Shown here: positions 36,325 to 45,300 of the stretch, one piece after another
Layout of the letters: each line of letters starts with the position of its first letter
Numbering within the stretch: position 1 is the stretch's first letter
DNA from: Actinomycetes bacterium
GTDB lineage: Bacteria > Actinomycetota > Acidimicrobiia > Acidimicrobiales > JABEUL01
NCBI GenBank assembly: GCA_021777355.1
Contig: JAJYDO010000011.1
Coordinates: 1 to 48,441, forward strand
Direction: 5' to 3'
DNA length: 48,441 nucleotides
Translations under genes and position numbers: made by a program
The notes under the pieces: generated by a model
Seen by the model: only the letters and a program-made list of their open reading frames with translations
Database searches by the model: none
Told to the model about the DNA's origin: nothing

Positions 36325-38127
36325 GTGGTAATACCGGAAAATGTGACAGAAAGTGAGTATAAGGATCCTTCTTCGCGCATCCAGCACTTAGTCCATGTAA
36401 AGCGAATTCGCCGAATTGCAGCCTACACAATTGCAATCACGGCATTACTTGACTTAATTTCGGCACTTACGCCTCCTCTTAGGCACCATCTGCATAAAAT
36501 ACGCCAATTTATGCCTTTGGGAGTCTCGGTCACGGCAAGCGCGCTTGTCGCACTAAGCGGCTTGGCCTTGCTTTTTGTCGCAAGAGGGGTCAGGCGAGGC
36601 CAAAGACAGGCTTGGGTAGTCGCTGTCATCCTGCTCACTTTTTCGACGATTGCGCACATATTCAAAGGCTTCGCGCTGGCGCCCGCCCTGATTTCGGGTG
36701 GAGTTTTAATTTTTCTCCTCATCACAAGGAAGTCTTTTTCGGCCAAAATTGATCTTCCCTCTCTGAGAAACGGAATAGCAACTCTTATATTTGGGGGTCT
36801 AATTGCGATCTTGGCCGGCACGGTTGGAATCAAAACGAGCGCTATGATCCAAAATAGGAGACACCAATTGGTCACGCCTATATCGTGGACTGATGCCCTT
36901 CACGCAACTGCTACCAGGCTTGTTGGCCTAAATGGCCCGGTACTGCCTGATACATTAAATGATTTTGCATCCACGGTTTTAGGGACAATAGGCATTGGTC
37001 TTGCTCTAGTGGCATTGGCATTGGCATTTCGCCCAATAGTAGATAGAAGATTGGTGCATTCAACAGAGCACAGAGGCAAAGCTTTTGACATAGTAAAGAG
37101 ATTTGGTTCAGGAACACTTGACTACTTTGCGCTCCGAGATGACAAGCGGAATTACTTTTATAATGACACGCTCGTTGCATATGCAATTTACGGCGGCGTG
37201 TGCTTAGTCTCTCCTGATCCCATTGGTCCCGAAATTGAGAGAGAAGCGGCTTGGCGTACATTTCTGCACTTTGCAGACGAACAGGGTTGGACGGTGTGCG
37301 TATTGGCAGCAAGCGAGCAATCACTGCCGCTCTATAACAAAACAGGACTTACAACGGTTTACATGGGAGACGAAGCGGTAGTAGATTGCAAGAACTTTTC
37401 ATTGGCAGGAGGTAATTTCAAAGGACTGCGCCAAGCTTATAACCGGATCGCAAAGTATGGATATACTATTGAATTTCATGATCCGGCAAAGCTTGATCCA
37501 ATAATCAAAGCTTCGCTAGTCGAACTTATGCCCAAGACCAGAAAGGGTGAAGCCGAGCGTGGGTTTTCGATGACTTTGGGCAGAATCTTTGACTTGAGAG
37601 ATGAAGGCTTGCTGCTTGCCGTTGCAAGGGATCCGAATCAAAAGCCGGTTGCGTTCTGCCACTTTGTTCCCGCAATTGGAATAAATGGCTTTTCACTCGA
37701 CTCGATGAGAAGAGACCCGGATCCTACACACCCAAACGGACTGATCGATTTTGTGCTGTGTGCCACCATTTTTCATCTTAAAGAGCAAGGTTTTTCAGCC
37801 CTTGATTTAAACTTTTCAACCTGGAGAGCAGTGCTGGCAGGAGAGTCCGGGCCTGGAAATCTTGAGAAGGGAAAGAGGTGGATACTGAAGCATTTATCTT
37901 CGAGCATGCAGATCGAATCCCTCTGGCGCTTTAACTCCAAATATGAACCAAGTTGGCTTCCCCGCTACGTGGCGTTTGAAAATATAGAGGTAGCATTACC
38001 TGCAGCAATAGCAATTGCCAGAGCTGAATCATTTGCAGAACTTCCATTATTGGGAAGATTTTTTGCCGCCAAACCTCCTAAGGAATCTCCGGATCCAACT
38101 GGCCCTTCCAACAGAGGTGTTGGGTGA
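36325..38127 (+). CDS. MprF/LysX-like DUF2156 membrane protein (lipid-modifying)
   Basis: 600 residues. The N-terminal 250 hold about six membrane helices (AIALLDLISAL region, ALVALSGLALLFVA, ALISGGVLIFLLI, IATLIFGGLIAILAGTV, LGTIGIGLALVALALAF). The C-terminal domain is the DUF2156/GNAT-like fold of aminoacyl-phosphatidylglycerol synthases: RFGSGTLDYFALRDDKRNYF, ASEQSLPLYNKTGL, LRQAYNRIAKYGY, FSLDSMRRDPDPTHPNGLIDF, LDLNFSTWR. It probably transfers an amino acid from tRNA to a membrane lipid, which changes surface charge. The GTG start is weakly supported. Its stop overlaps the start of the acyltransferase gene (GTGA), so both are coupled. Confidence 0.83.
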   Translation: MVIPENVTESEYKDPSSRIQHLVHVKRIRRIAAYTIAITALLDLISALTPPLRHHLHKIRQFMPLGVSVTASALVALSGLALLFVARGVRRGQRQAWVVAVILLTFSTIAHIFKGFALAPALISGGVLIFLLITRKSFSAKIDLPSLRNGIATLIFGGLIAILAGTVGIKTSAMIQNRRHQLVTPISWTDALHATATRLVGLNGPVLPDTLNDFASTVLGTIGIGLALVALALAFRPIVDRRLVHSTEHRGKAFDIVKRFGSGTLDYFALRDDKRNYFYNDTLVAYAIYGGVCLVSPDPIGPEIEREAAWRTFLHFADEQGWTVCVLAASEQSLPLYNKTGLTTVYMGDEAVVDCKNFSLAGGNFKGLRQAYNRIAKYGYTIEFHDPAKLDPIIKASLVELMPKTRKGEAERGFSMTLGRIFDLRDEGLLLAVARDPNQKPVAFCHFVPAIGINGFSLDSMRRDPDPTHPNGLIDFVLCATIFHLKEQGFSALDLNFSTWRAVLAGESGPGNLEKGKRWILKHLSSSMQIESLWRFNSKYEPSWLPRYVAFENIEVALPAAIAIARAESFAELPLLGRFFAAKPPKESPDPTGPSNRGVG

Positions 38128-38822
38128 GTTTTTGGGAGAAGGATTCTGATCCTCCGGCTAGGCATATTGGGTCCTCTCTCAAAAGGAAGGCCAAAGTTAG
38201 AAAGTTTTTGGCTCCAATTGTGCAAGATCTTTGGCAGAGAGTTTGTGAGATTGGGATGCTGACTAAAGAGCACCCGCGAGGAAAACGATTTCACCAATTT
38301 GGAAGGGGAAGCTTCATCTCTTTCCCTCCCGGCACAATCTACGGAGAACACGCGATATGCATAGGCGAGGACACAATGATAGGTCCTTGGGTTTCTATAT
38401 CTGCAGGAATGATGCCCGGGCAGGAACTTTTATCAGATAGAGTCGTGGCAATCGGCGATCGGTGCATGATCGGAAGAGGTAGTCACATCGTGGGCCACTT
38501 TGGAATTGAAATCGGCAATGATGTAATTACCGGTCCTTATGTCTACATAACCGATCAAAACCATGGATACGAAGACGTGGAAAAACCAATTTGGAAGCAA
38601 GCGCCGAAAGATTCGGGTGTCCACATTGGAAACGGTTGTTGGCTTGGAACAAACTGCGTAATTCTTCCCGGAACTTTTATCGGAGATAATGTTGTCGTCG
38701 CAGCTAGTGCAGTGGTCTCAGGCGAGGTGCCCAGCCACTGCGTGGTGGCCGGGGCACCTGCCAAAATAGTTAAACGCTATATAAAAGGTGAAGGCTGGAA
38801 GAAAGTGCCAACCGACACTTAA
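38124..38822 (+). CDS. Left-handed beta-helix acyltransferase (hexapeptide repeat)
   Basis: 232 residues with hexapeptide repeats forming a beta-helix: GEHAICIGEDTMIGPWVSIS, IGDRCMIGRGSHIVG, IEIGNDVITGP, then the catalytic-loop region YITDQNHGYEDVE with the conserved His, and IGNGCWLGTNCVILPGTFIGDNVVVAASAVVSGEVP, ending AGAPAKIVKRY. This is the maltose/xenobiotic/NodL-type O-acetyltransferase group. The basic N-terminus (SLKRKAKVRKF) may contact the membrane. It overlaps the MprF-like gene by four bases, which suggests O-acylation of a lipid or envelope glycan in the same pathway. It ends only three bases from the convergent thiolase gene. Confidence 0.88.
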   Translation: MSFWEKDSDPPARHIGSSLKRKAKVRKFLAPIVQDLWQRVCEIGMLTKEHPRGKRFHQFGRGSFISFPPGTIYGEHAICIGEDTMIGPWVSISAGMMPGQELLSDRVVAIGDRCMIGRGSHIVGHFGIEIGNDVITGPYVYITDQNHGYEDVEKPIWKQAPKDSGVHIGNGCWLGTNCVILPGTFIGDNVVVAASAVVSGEVPSHCVVAGAPAKIVKRYIKGEGWKKVPTDT

Positions 38823-38825
38823 TTA

Positions 38826-40004
38826 TTAGCCGAGCCTCTCAATGATTGTGGCATTTGCCATTCCGCCGCCTTCGCACATTGTCTGGAGACCATAACGTCC
38901 GCCGGTTCGCTCCAGTTCACAAAGAAGAGTTGCCATCAGCTTGGCACCGGAACATCCAAGTGGATGCCCGAGGGCTATTGCCCCGCCATTTACATTGACC
39001 TTGGACATATCAGGGTGATGCTCTTTCTCCCAAGCTAAAACAACGGAAGCAAATGCTTCGTTAATCTCAACTAAATCAATGTCGTCTAGAGTCAATTTGG
39101 CTCGCTCTAATACTCTTGTAGTCGCAGGAATAGGACCTGTCAACATTGTTACGGGATCAACACCGGCAATCGCGAAAGTGTGGAATCTGGCTCTTGGCTT
39201 AAGACCGAGCGCATTTGCTTTTTCCTCGCTCATTATTAGGACAGCTGCTGCTCCGTCGGTAATTTGCGAGGAGTTTCCGGCAGTTACTTTGCCGTCTGGT
39301 TTAAATGCCGGCTTTAATGCACCTAGAGTCTCAGCTGTTGTTCCGGGACGAATGCCTTCATCTCTTGTTACCATTTCATCGGTGTCATTGCCCGAGTCGT
39401 CTTTTACCGCAACGGGAATGATCTCTCTTTCAAATCTCCCTTCTTCAGTGGCAGTCAGAGCTCTTTTTTGGCTTAGTGCTCCAAATCCATCAAGGTCTTC
39501 TCTAGATAGCCCCCACTTGTCTGCAATCATTTCGGCCGAAATCCCTTGAGGGACCAATCCTCCGGAAGCTGCATATCTTAGAGACATTCTTGATCCAAAT
39601 GGAAATCCAACTCCTTGTGAAATTGATGCGCCCATGGGAACCCGAGACATTGACTCTACCCCGGCAGCGATTACGACATCGTACGCTCCAGCAATTACTC
39701 CTTGAGCGCCAAAGTGTGCAGCTTGCTGACTAGAGCCGCATTGCCGGTCGATAGTAGTGCCGCAAACATCTTCCGGAAACCCTGCTGCAAGTGCCGCATT
39801 CCTTCCGATATTGAGCGACTGCTCACCAACCTGCATCACGCAGCCTGTAATAACATCTTCCACCAAGGCTGGATCGAGATCGTTTCGCTTCACTAAAGAT
39901 GACAGAACTTCGGCGAGAAGATCCGCCGGGTGCCAATTCTTTAGCTGTCCGTTTCTTTTGCCTCCCGCAGTTCTCACTGCATCGACAATTACTGCACTTG
40001 TCAT
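38826..40004 (-). CDS. Acetyl-CoA acyltransferase (thiolase)
   Basis: Last step of beta-oxidation, or acetoacetyl-CoA formation. 392 residues with the nucleophilic cysteine in [11 protein letters not shown] (about residue 88), [18 protein letters not shown] (catalytic His) and the second cysteine in [22 protein letters not shown] is the third signature. The family includes FadA-type degradative enzymes and biosynthetic thiolases. [10 protein letters not shown] is typical of FadA-like actinobacterial ones, so a degradative role is likely. AAGGAGCAC precedes the ATG. A TetR-type operator lies 77 bases upstream. Confidence 0.94.
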   Translation of the reverse strand: MTSAVIVDAVRTAGGKRNGQLKNWHPADLLAEVLSSLVKRNDLDPALVEDVITGCVMQVGEQSLNIGRNAALAAGFPEDVCGTTIDRQCGSSQQAAHFGAQGVIAGAYDVVIAAGVESMSRVPMGASISQGVGFPFGSRMSLRYAASGGLVPQGISAEMIADKWGLSREDLDGFGALSQKRALTATEEGRFEREIIPVAVKDDSGNDTDEMVTRDEGIRPGTTAETLGALKPAFKPDGKVTAGNSSQITDGAAAVLIMSEEKANALGLKPRARFHTFAIAGVDPVTMLTGPIPATTRVLERAKLTLDDIDLVEINEAFASVVLAWEKEHHPDMSKVNVNGGAIALGHPLGCSGAKLMATLLCELERTGGRYGLQTMCEGGGMANATIIERLG

Positions 40005-40080
40005 TTTATTTGTGCTCCTTCAAAGTCCTAAAGGCGAGCATTCCTACAAATTGTAGATACACCCGGGATAATTTCATAAA

Positions 40081-40094
40081 TGACCAATCGGTCA
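40081..40094. promoter_or_regulatory. Operator-like palindrome upstream of thiolase
   Basis: TGACC-AATC-GGTCA is a perfect inverted repeat resembling the TGACC-n4-GGTCA sites bound by TetR-type regulators of fatty-acid degradation. It sits in the thiolase promoter region. Which protein binds is unknown. Confidence 0.5.
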
Positions 40095-40159
40095 GTTATG
40101 ATTCTGCCACAAACTGACTTTAAAGTCAACTAGAAGTTCACTAAATAAGTTTGTTCTTT

Positions 40160-40309
40160 GGATATTTCGTGCTGGTTTTTGGAAATATCCCTGTTAAAGA
40201 GCCAATTTTCCCAATAGGTTAAGCTCTTGAATTCGAGAATTTGCGGGAAATTGAAATTTCCGCATCGAACTTGCGAAAGTTCCTGACGGCGTTTTTCGAC
40301 TTGGGCGCC
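40160..40309. other. Cluster of inverted repeats, possible structured RNA or regulatory region
   Basis: Within 150 bases: GGATATTTC/GAAATATCC (9-bp stem, 40160-40190), AAGAGC/GCTCTT (40197-40228), a bulged TGCGGAAATT-type stem (40242-40264), and GAACTT-GCGA-AAGTTC (40267-40282), a 6-bp stem closed by a GNRA-type tetraloop. GGCG/CGCC (40288-40309) is weaker. It lies in the 435-base space between the divergent thiolase and thioesterase genes. A minus-strand ORF of 71 codons covers it but matches nothing I recognise and is interrupted by these stems. Confidence 0.4.
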
Positions 40310-40439
40310 ATAGCGACTCAAATTTATATCTGCATAATTAGGCAAAAAGGCACTGGTCAGAGATATCTGTATTCAATATGTCGGGATTTTTATATGCACA
40401 AAATGTTTCATTTGAGCTAACGTTACAGGGGTGAAAAGC

Positions 40440-40853
40440 ATGGATCGCTGGCTCGGCAACGGAGGCATGGAAATAATAGGCCTCATTGGGGGGGACTTCT
40501 CACTTTATGGGGTTGATGAGCACGGAAATGGCTGGGTGGAAGGCACTTGGCTGCCCAAAGAAGTAGCATGTAATCCCCACGGAACCGTCCAAGCCGGGGT
40601 CCACGCAGTGCTGCTAGACGCAGCCATGAATTTTGCGGCCAATACGGCATTAGACGGAAAAGACAGAACGAAAGCCACTTTGGAGATGAAAACTGAACTG
40701 CTTCGTCCGGCGTCGGCAGGCAAAAGCTACCGTTTTCGAGGAGAGACTGTCAGGCTGGCTAGGCAAGTTGCATTCACTCAGGCTGTAGTTGTAGATGAAT
40801 CAGAACGACCTGTCAGCAGATCTTCCGGAACATTCTTGTTGCACAGAGAATAG
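40440..40853 (+). CDS. Hotdog-fold thioesterase (PaaI-like)
   Basis: Hydrolyses an acyl- or aryl-CoA thioester. About 137 residues with the family core: EVACNPHGTVQAGVHAVLLDAAMNFAANTA (HG-G-x-V...D-A, about residues 45-75), ATLEMKTELLRPASAGKSYRFRGE and ARQVAFTQAVVVDESERPVSRSSGTFLL. The track uses GTG at 40431. I prefer the ATG three codons later because AGGGGTG lies six bases before it. The GTG itself overlaps that ribosome-binding site. It may remove dead-end CoA esters arising from the nearby acyl-CoA pathways. Confidence 0.88.
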   Translation: MDRWLGNGGMEIIGLIGGDFSLYGVDEHGNGWVEGTWLPKEVACNPHGTVQAGVHAVLLDAAMNFAANTALDGKDRTKATLEMKTELLRPASAGKSYRFRGETVRLARQVAFTQAVVVDESERPVSRSSGTFLLHRE

Positions 40854-40879
40854 ATTCTTCTAAAGGATAAAGTTTGATT

Positions 40880-40911
40880 GGAATGTTTGGCTGGTCGGAA
40901 TGTTTGGCTGG
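40880..40911. repeat. Direct repeat GGAATGTTTGGCTGG x2
   Basis: Two perfect 15-bp copies (40880-40894 and 40897-40911) with a period of 17 bases, in the gap before the next gene. Could be a recent tandem duplication or paired protein-binding sites. Confidence 0.7.
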
Positions 40912-40943
40912 CATCAAAGGCAAAAATGAGTAAAACTAAGTAA

Positions 40944-41372
40944 ATGGGAACAGACATTACTAATTCAGGAGATGACTCATTAAACTTTGACATGATTGCT
41001 GCATCCATCCGAGCAGATGCAGGGGATTTAGGAACATTTCTTGACGTGTTGGGAGGAAAGCTTTTGGCCACACTTCCTGACCACGTAGAAATTCAGGCTC
41101 CAAAAAAGCACAAGTTTTTCAAAAAAAATGAAGCCCCAGCAGACTCTTTTGGAGCTGAATCCATAACTGCTCAAATCGGTGACGAGCGCTACTTAATAAA
41201 ACGCAATGGCTCGTCTTATAAAGCACTCATCGCTCAAGAAGTTAGAGGGATAAATTTAAAAACCGAAGAAGTTGAACTCGACGAGTGGATAACCAGGCTT
41301 TCAAATTGTTTGGCAGAGTTAGCCGCCAAAAATGCCAAAGCCAGGCAAGCCCTCCAAGGACTTATTACATAG
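40944..41372 (+). CDS. Conserved actinobacterial hypothetical protein
   Basis: 142 residues. No function known to me, but the pattern LNFDMIAASIRADAGDLGTFLDVLGGKL...LP..VEI, a basic linker (KKHKFFKKN), GDERYLIKR and VRGINLKTEEVELDEWITRLSNCLAELAA recurs, from memory, in small cytoplasmic proteins of many Actinobacteria. It has an alpha-rich N-terminus, beta strands in the middle and a C-terminal helix. No membrane segment or signal peptide. No ribosome-binding site is evident before the ATG. Confidence 0.7.
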   Translation: MGTDITNSGDDSLNFDMIAASIRADAGDLGTFLDVLGGKLLATLPDHVEIQAPKKHKFFKKNEAPADSFGAESITAQIGDERYLIKRNGSSYKALIAQEVRGINLKTEEVELDEWITRLSNCLAELAAKNAKARQALQGLIT

Positions 41373-41510
41373 CATTGGCCAAACTACTTTCTAATTAATT
41401 GATTTGAGCGGGTTGTCGAATCTTGAAAATGATCAAGTTCTAAAGATCGTCAGAATTTCACTTAAGGTTCCGGTGCATTCTGAAATTTAGGGTGGTAATT
41501 TGAGATTAAA

Positions 41511-41534
41511 TACAACCTCATTACTTAGGTTGTA
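41511..41534. promoter_or_regulatory. Inverted repeat before the large propeller gene
   Basis: TACAACCT-CATTACTT-AGGTTGTA has perfect 8-bp arms, about 55 bases before the proposed start codon. It could be an operator or a 5'-UTR hairpin. No other feature is seen in the gap 41373-41589. Confidence 0.45.
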
Positions 41535-41589
41535 AACAAATGGGCAGAACTTTCCAGTGCTTATTTGTCAAGCTAAGAGGAAACATTTG

Positions 41590-42309
41590 GTGAGTCGAAT
41601 GGTTAAGCGTATATCAGCACTTGTGTCTACTGCGTGTTTGTTGACATCTCTTCTTTGGGCAGCAAGCGTAGTTGAGCGGCCCAGCACTGCCGGAGCACTT
41701 TCGCCGGGGTGGACTGTGGAAGGTCAAACAAACCTCAACCCAAATGCTTTTAATTCGGTCTCCTGTCCAAGCACTCGGGTGTGTTATGCCGTAGAAGCAT
41801 CCAATAATTCCAGTGAAATCCTAAAAACACAGAACTTAGGAGCTTCTTGGACATCAAGTTCCATTCCCTTTCAACCTCATATTGGAGGCGCGCAGATATC
41901 CTGCGTATCTGTTACGGAGTGTTATGCAGTTTTTTATCGCCTTTCAGACCCGGAATTTGGCATAAGCGGAATTACTTCTTTCTTTGCAACAACTGACTCC
42001 GGGAACACTTGGACGGAAGAATCTTCACCGGGACCAAATTTCTGGCAACTTTCTTGCACCGGCCCGGGAGTCTGTATGGCGGCAACTTCTGTTTCAATGT
42101 CAACATCCTCTTTGGGATTGACTGAAACCACCGATGGCGGGATTGATTGGACTCAGTCGAATCTTTCCATAGCCAGTTACAGCGACAATTTCACCGCATT
42201 TTCATGTTCCAGTTCAACTCAGTGCATCTTTTTATCTGCGGCCCCTATTACCTGTCATACTCAAATGGAAGTTGGAGCGCTTCACTTGCCACTGGGAATG
42301 CTTTTTTAG
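41590..42309 (+). CDS. Secreted Asp-box propeller protein, N-terminal part (frameshifted)
   Basis: N-terminal piece of a large secreted protein whose frame breaks near 42229-42245. A signal peptide (MVKRISALVSTACLLTSLLWAAS) precedes repeating units, each made of SC-x(4-6)-C followed by an Asp-box such as TTDSGNTW or TTDGGIDW. Four Cys-pair units begin here. After QCIFLSA the frame gives unrelated sequence and ends, while the -1 frame continues the pattern. I place the start at GTG 41590, nine bases after AAGAGG. TTG 41587 is possible. The Asp-box repeats are known from sialidases and other beta-propellers, but no catalytic residues are recognised. Confidence 0.75.
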   Translation: MSRMVKRISALVSTACLLTSLLWAASVVERPSTAGALSPGWTVEGQTNLNPNAFNSVSCPSTRVCYAVEASNNSSEILKTQNLGASWTSSSIPFQPHIGGAQISCVSVTECYAVFYRLSDPEFGISGITSFFATTDSGNTWTEESSPGPNFWQLSCTGPGVCMAATSVSMSTSSLGLTETTDGGIDWTQSNLSIASYSDNFTAFSCSSSTQCIFLSAAPITCHTQMEVGALHLPLGMLF

Positions 42310-45300
42310 AAAATGGTAGTTGCGCTGTTGGAACAAACTACTGCGTTGGATTCGGAACAAATTCCTCCAATGTTCCTGGCCTGTTTGCATCAACTGACGG
42401 AGGAAACAGTTGGGTTGATCAGCCAGCAACTAATGGGTATTTATTTTTTCAAATAAGTTGTTATTCTGCAATTTCGTGCTTTGCAATTGATTGCGATGGA
42501 GGCTCTATAAGAGTCGCTCAAACGTCGGATGGTGTGACCTGGACAGTGACAGATGTGCTGCCAATATCAAGGATAACCCTTGATTCATTATCTTGCTACT
42601 CAACTTCATGTATGTTGGTCGGTGCAAATAATGCTTCAGAGCCTATTGCAATTGTGTCCAGTAATGACGGAAGCACGTGGACCAGCATTGGAGTTTCAAC
42701 TTCAAACACAGTTTCGACTTTAAGCTCAGAAAGTTGTGCATCCACATTGTGTGTGGCTGCCGGAGGAAATAGTTTAGAAGTATCTAAAGACAGTGGGAGT
42801 TCTTGGAGTTTGGCTTCGCTTTCTTCAAATCTAAGTAGTGCGCAGTTCAATTCGGTATCTTGTCCGAGTGTACTTACTTGCTATATTGCTGGGTCACTGT
42901 CAGGATTGCCTCTTGTAATTTCAAGCTTTGACGGTGGTAATTCTTGGACATCACAAATCTTGTCTATTCCAATATCAGGAATTTCTTCTAGCTCACTAGT
43001 TTCAATTAGCTGCCCTGAATCTTCAAGTTGCATGGTAATAGGTAATTTTACCGGCTCTTCAATGAATGGAAGTGTTGTATTCTCAACTACTAATTCTGGA
43101 GTTAATTGGAATTACAGTTCATCATTTGAAGCTAATGGTATAACTTCGGTCAATTCAGTATCGTGTCCGGCAACCGGAGTTTGCTGGGTTACTAGGGGAT
43201 CGATAAATGCTTTCGAAACCAAAGATAACGGGGCGACTTGGACTTCTGTTTTTATAACAATCGGCATTAACAATAGCGCAACGGTGACAGACGGAGTCTG
43301 CCCGACTGTTACCAAATGTTATTTTTTCGATACTACCAATTTTGAAGTAATAACTTGGAATAATGGTTCGGAATCAGTACACTTCATTCCGATGTCTGCC
43401 TCCACTTCGCCGGCAATGTCTGTCACAATGTCCTGTCCGTCGAGTACTTCTTGCTTTATTGCCTTTAACTCATCAATTTTTATTTCTCCACCAACTTCGG
43501 AGATTCTAAGCACGACAGATGGGGGCAATAGTTTCCAAGTGGGATTAGGACCTGGCCAAATTAACGGAATACCCTTTGGGCAAATCACTTCAATTTCATG
43601 CGTCACTAATACGCAGTGTCAAGTTATCGGAGAAAGCTATGAGCAGGTATTTCTCGGGTTAAATGTGACAAATCCGAGTGCTCCAACTTCAGTAGTTGCC
43701 ACATCGCAAGTCCAAGGCGCCCAAATTTCATGGACCGCCCCTATCACAGATGGAGGAATGGGGATCTCGTCATATATTGTGACAGGCACAAATCTGACGA
43801 CGGGAACAATAATTGGATCCGTTCAGGCAAGTGGCTCACCGCCGGTTACCGCTGCGTCCTTTTCAGGGCTAGTGCCCGGTGATTTATACTCATTTTCCGT
43901 TGTGGCTAAGAACTCGTATTTCTCAAGTCCACCTTCACAAGCTTCCGCGCCTGTGCTAATACCTCCCGCTATCACTAGCATTTCTCCAAGTTTTGGTCCA
44001 GCTTCCGGAGGAACTGCAGTAACTATTACCGGAATTGGTTTGTCAGGTGTCACTGGTGTTGTATTCGGAGGCGGTGGTTATGGGGGGAATGCCACTTCAT
44101 TTACGATAATCAACAGCACTACAATTTCTGCGGTTTCACCGCCTTTTATAAGCGGCTTTGTAGGTCTCGAGTTAATCAATGCAGGAGGCTACTCTCAAAA
44201 TGTTGCGGCCGGTCAATTTCAATATTATTCCCCGAACCAACCCGTAGTATCTGGCGTGTCTCCAAATATTTCACCACTGTCTGGTGGCAGGCAGGTAAAT
44301 ATTTATGGGATAAATTTTGCTGGGGCAACTCAAGTAAATATCGGGACTACTGCGGTTTCAAATTTTACTATTGCTTCAAATAATGAGATCACATTCGTTA
44401 CCCCTCCTGTTCTTTCTGCCCGAGTGACCGACGTTTCAGTCACAACTCCGTATGGAAGCTCATCTAGCTGGAATCCAGACCACTTGATATTTCAAGATGG
44501 TGGAATATATACTCCGGTCAATTTGACAAGAATCGTCGACACAAGAATAGGAGCTTCAGATCCAAGCACCTATGCCGGTGAGACACTTGGGCTTTCAGGT
44601 AATTCAGAAACTTTAAGTGTCCCTGTTGTTGGTGCTGGCAGTGACCAGGTTCCAATCGGAGCAACTGCAGTGGTATTAAATATAACTGCGCTTAGTCCGA
44701 CAAGTTCCGGGTATTTGACGGTTTATCCTGGAGGCGATCCTATTCCTGGGACGTCAACTCTTAATTTTACTTCGGGCGAGTATGCAGTAGCCAACATGGT
44801 AGAAATCGGATTAGGTTCCGGTGGATCAATTGACATTACAAACTTCAAGGGTGCTGTTGATGTTTTGGTAGACGTCGAAGGATACTTCTCGGTTCCCAAT
44901 TCTGCAAACTCTCCTGGATTATATAATTCGCTCGACCCAATCAGAATCGCCGATACAAGGATGGGAGCTACCGATCCCCCTACCTACGCTGGGCAAACAC
45001 TGACTGGAGGTGGAACCGATGTTTTCCAAGTTGACGGGATGGGATCTAGCGTAAATGGGCTTCCTCAAAATAATGTTTCAGCAGTAGTTGTCAATTTGAC
45101 TGTCACAAATGTGACCTCTGATGGCTTCGCAACCATTTATCCAGACGGCACCTCAAAGCCGAATGGATCAACACTAAATATGATTCCTGGGAATGTGGTA
45201 ACAAATCGCTCCATTGTTCCTGTTGGATCAGATGGAAAGATTGATGTTTTCTGCAATGTCGGATGCGACTTAATCGTGGATATCTCTGGTTGGTTCACTG

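Noticed and set aside
36423-36875. Minus-strand ORF of 150 codons
   Set aside because: It is a shadow of the membrane domain of the DUF2156 protein.
40130-40345. Minus-strand ORF of 71 codons in the hairpin cluster
   Set aside because: No family recognised, no good ribosome-binding site, and the region is dominated by inverted repeats. Left as unexplained sequence.
42226-42236. Programmed -1 frameshift signal at CTTTTTA
   Set aside because: The heptamer does not follow the X-XXY-YYZ rule in the incoming frame, and no downstream stem was evident. Mutation or sequencing error is simpler.
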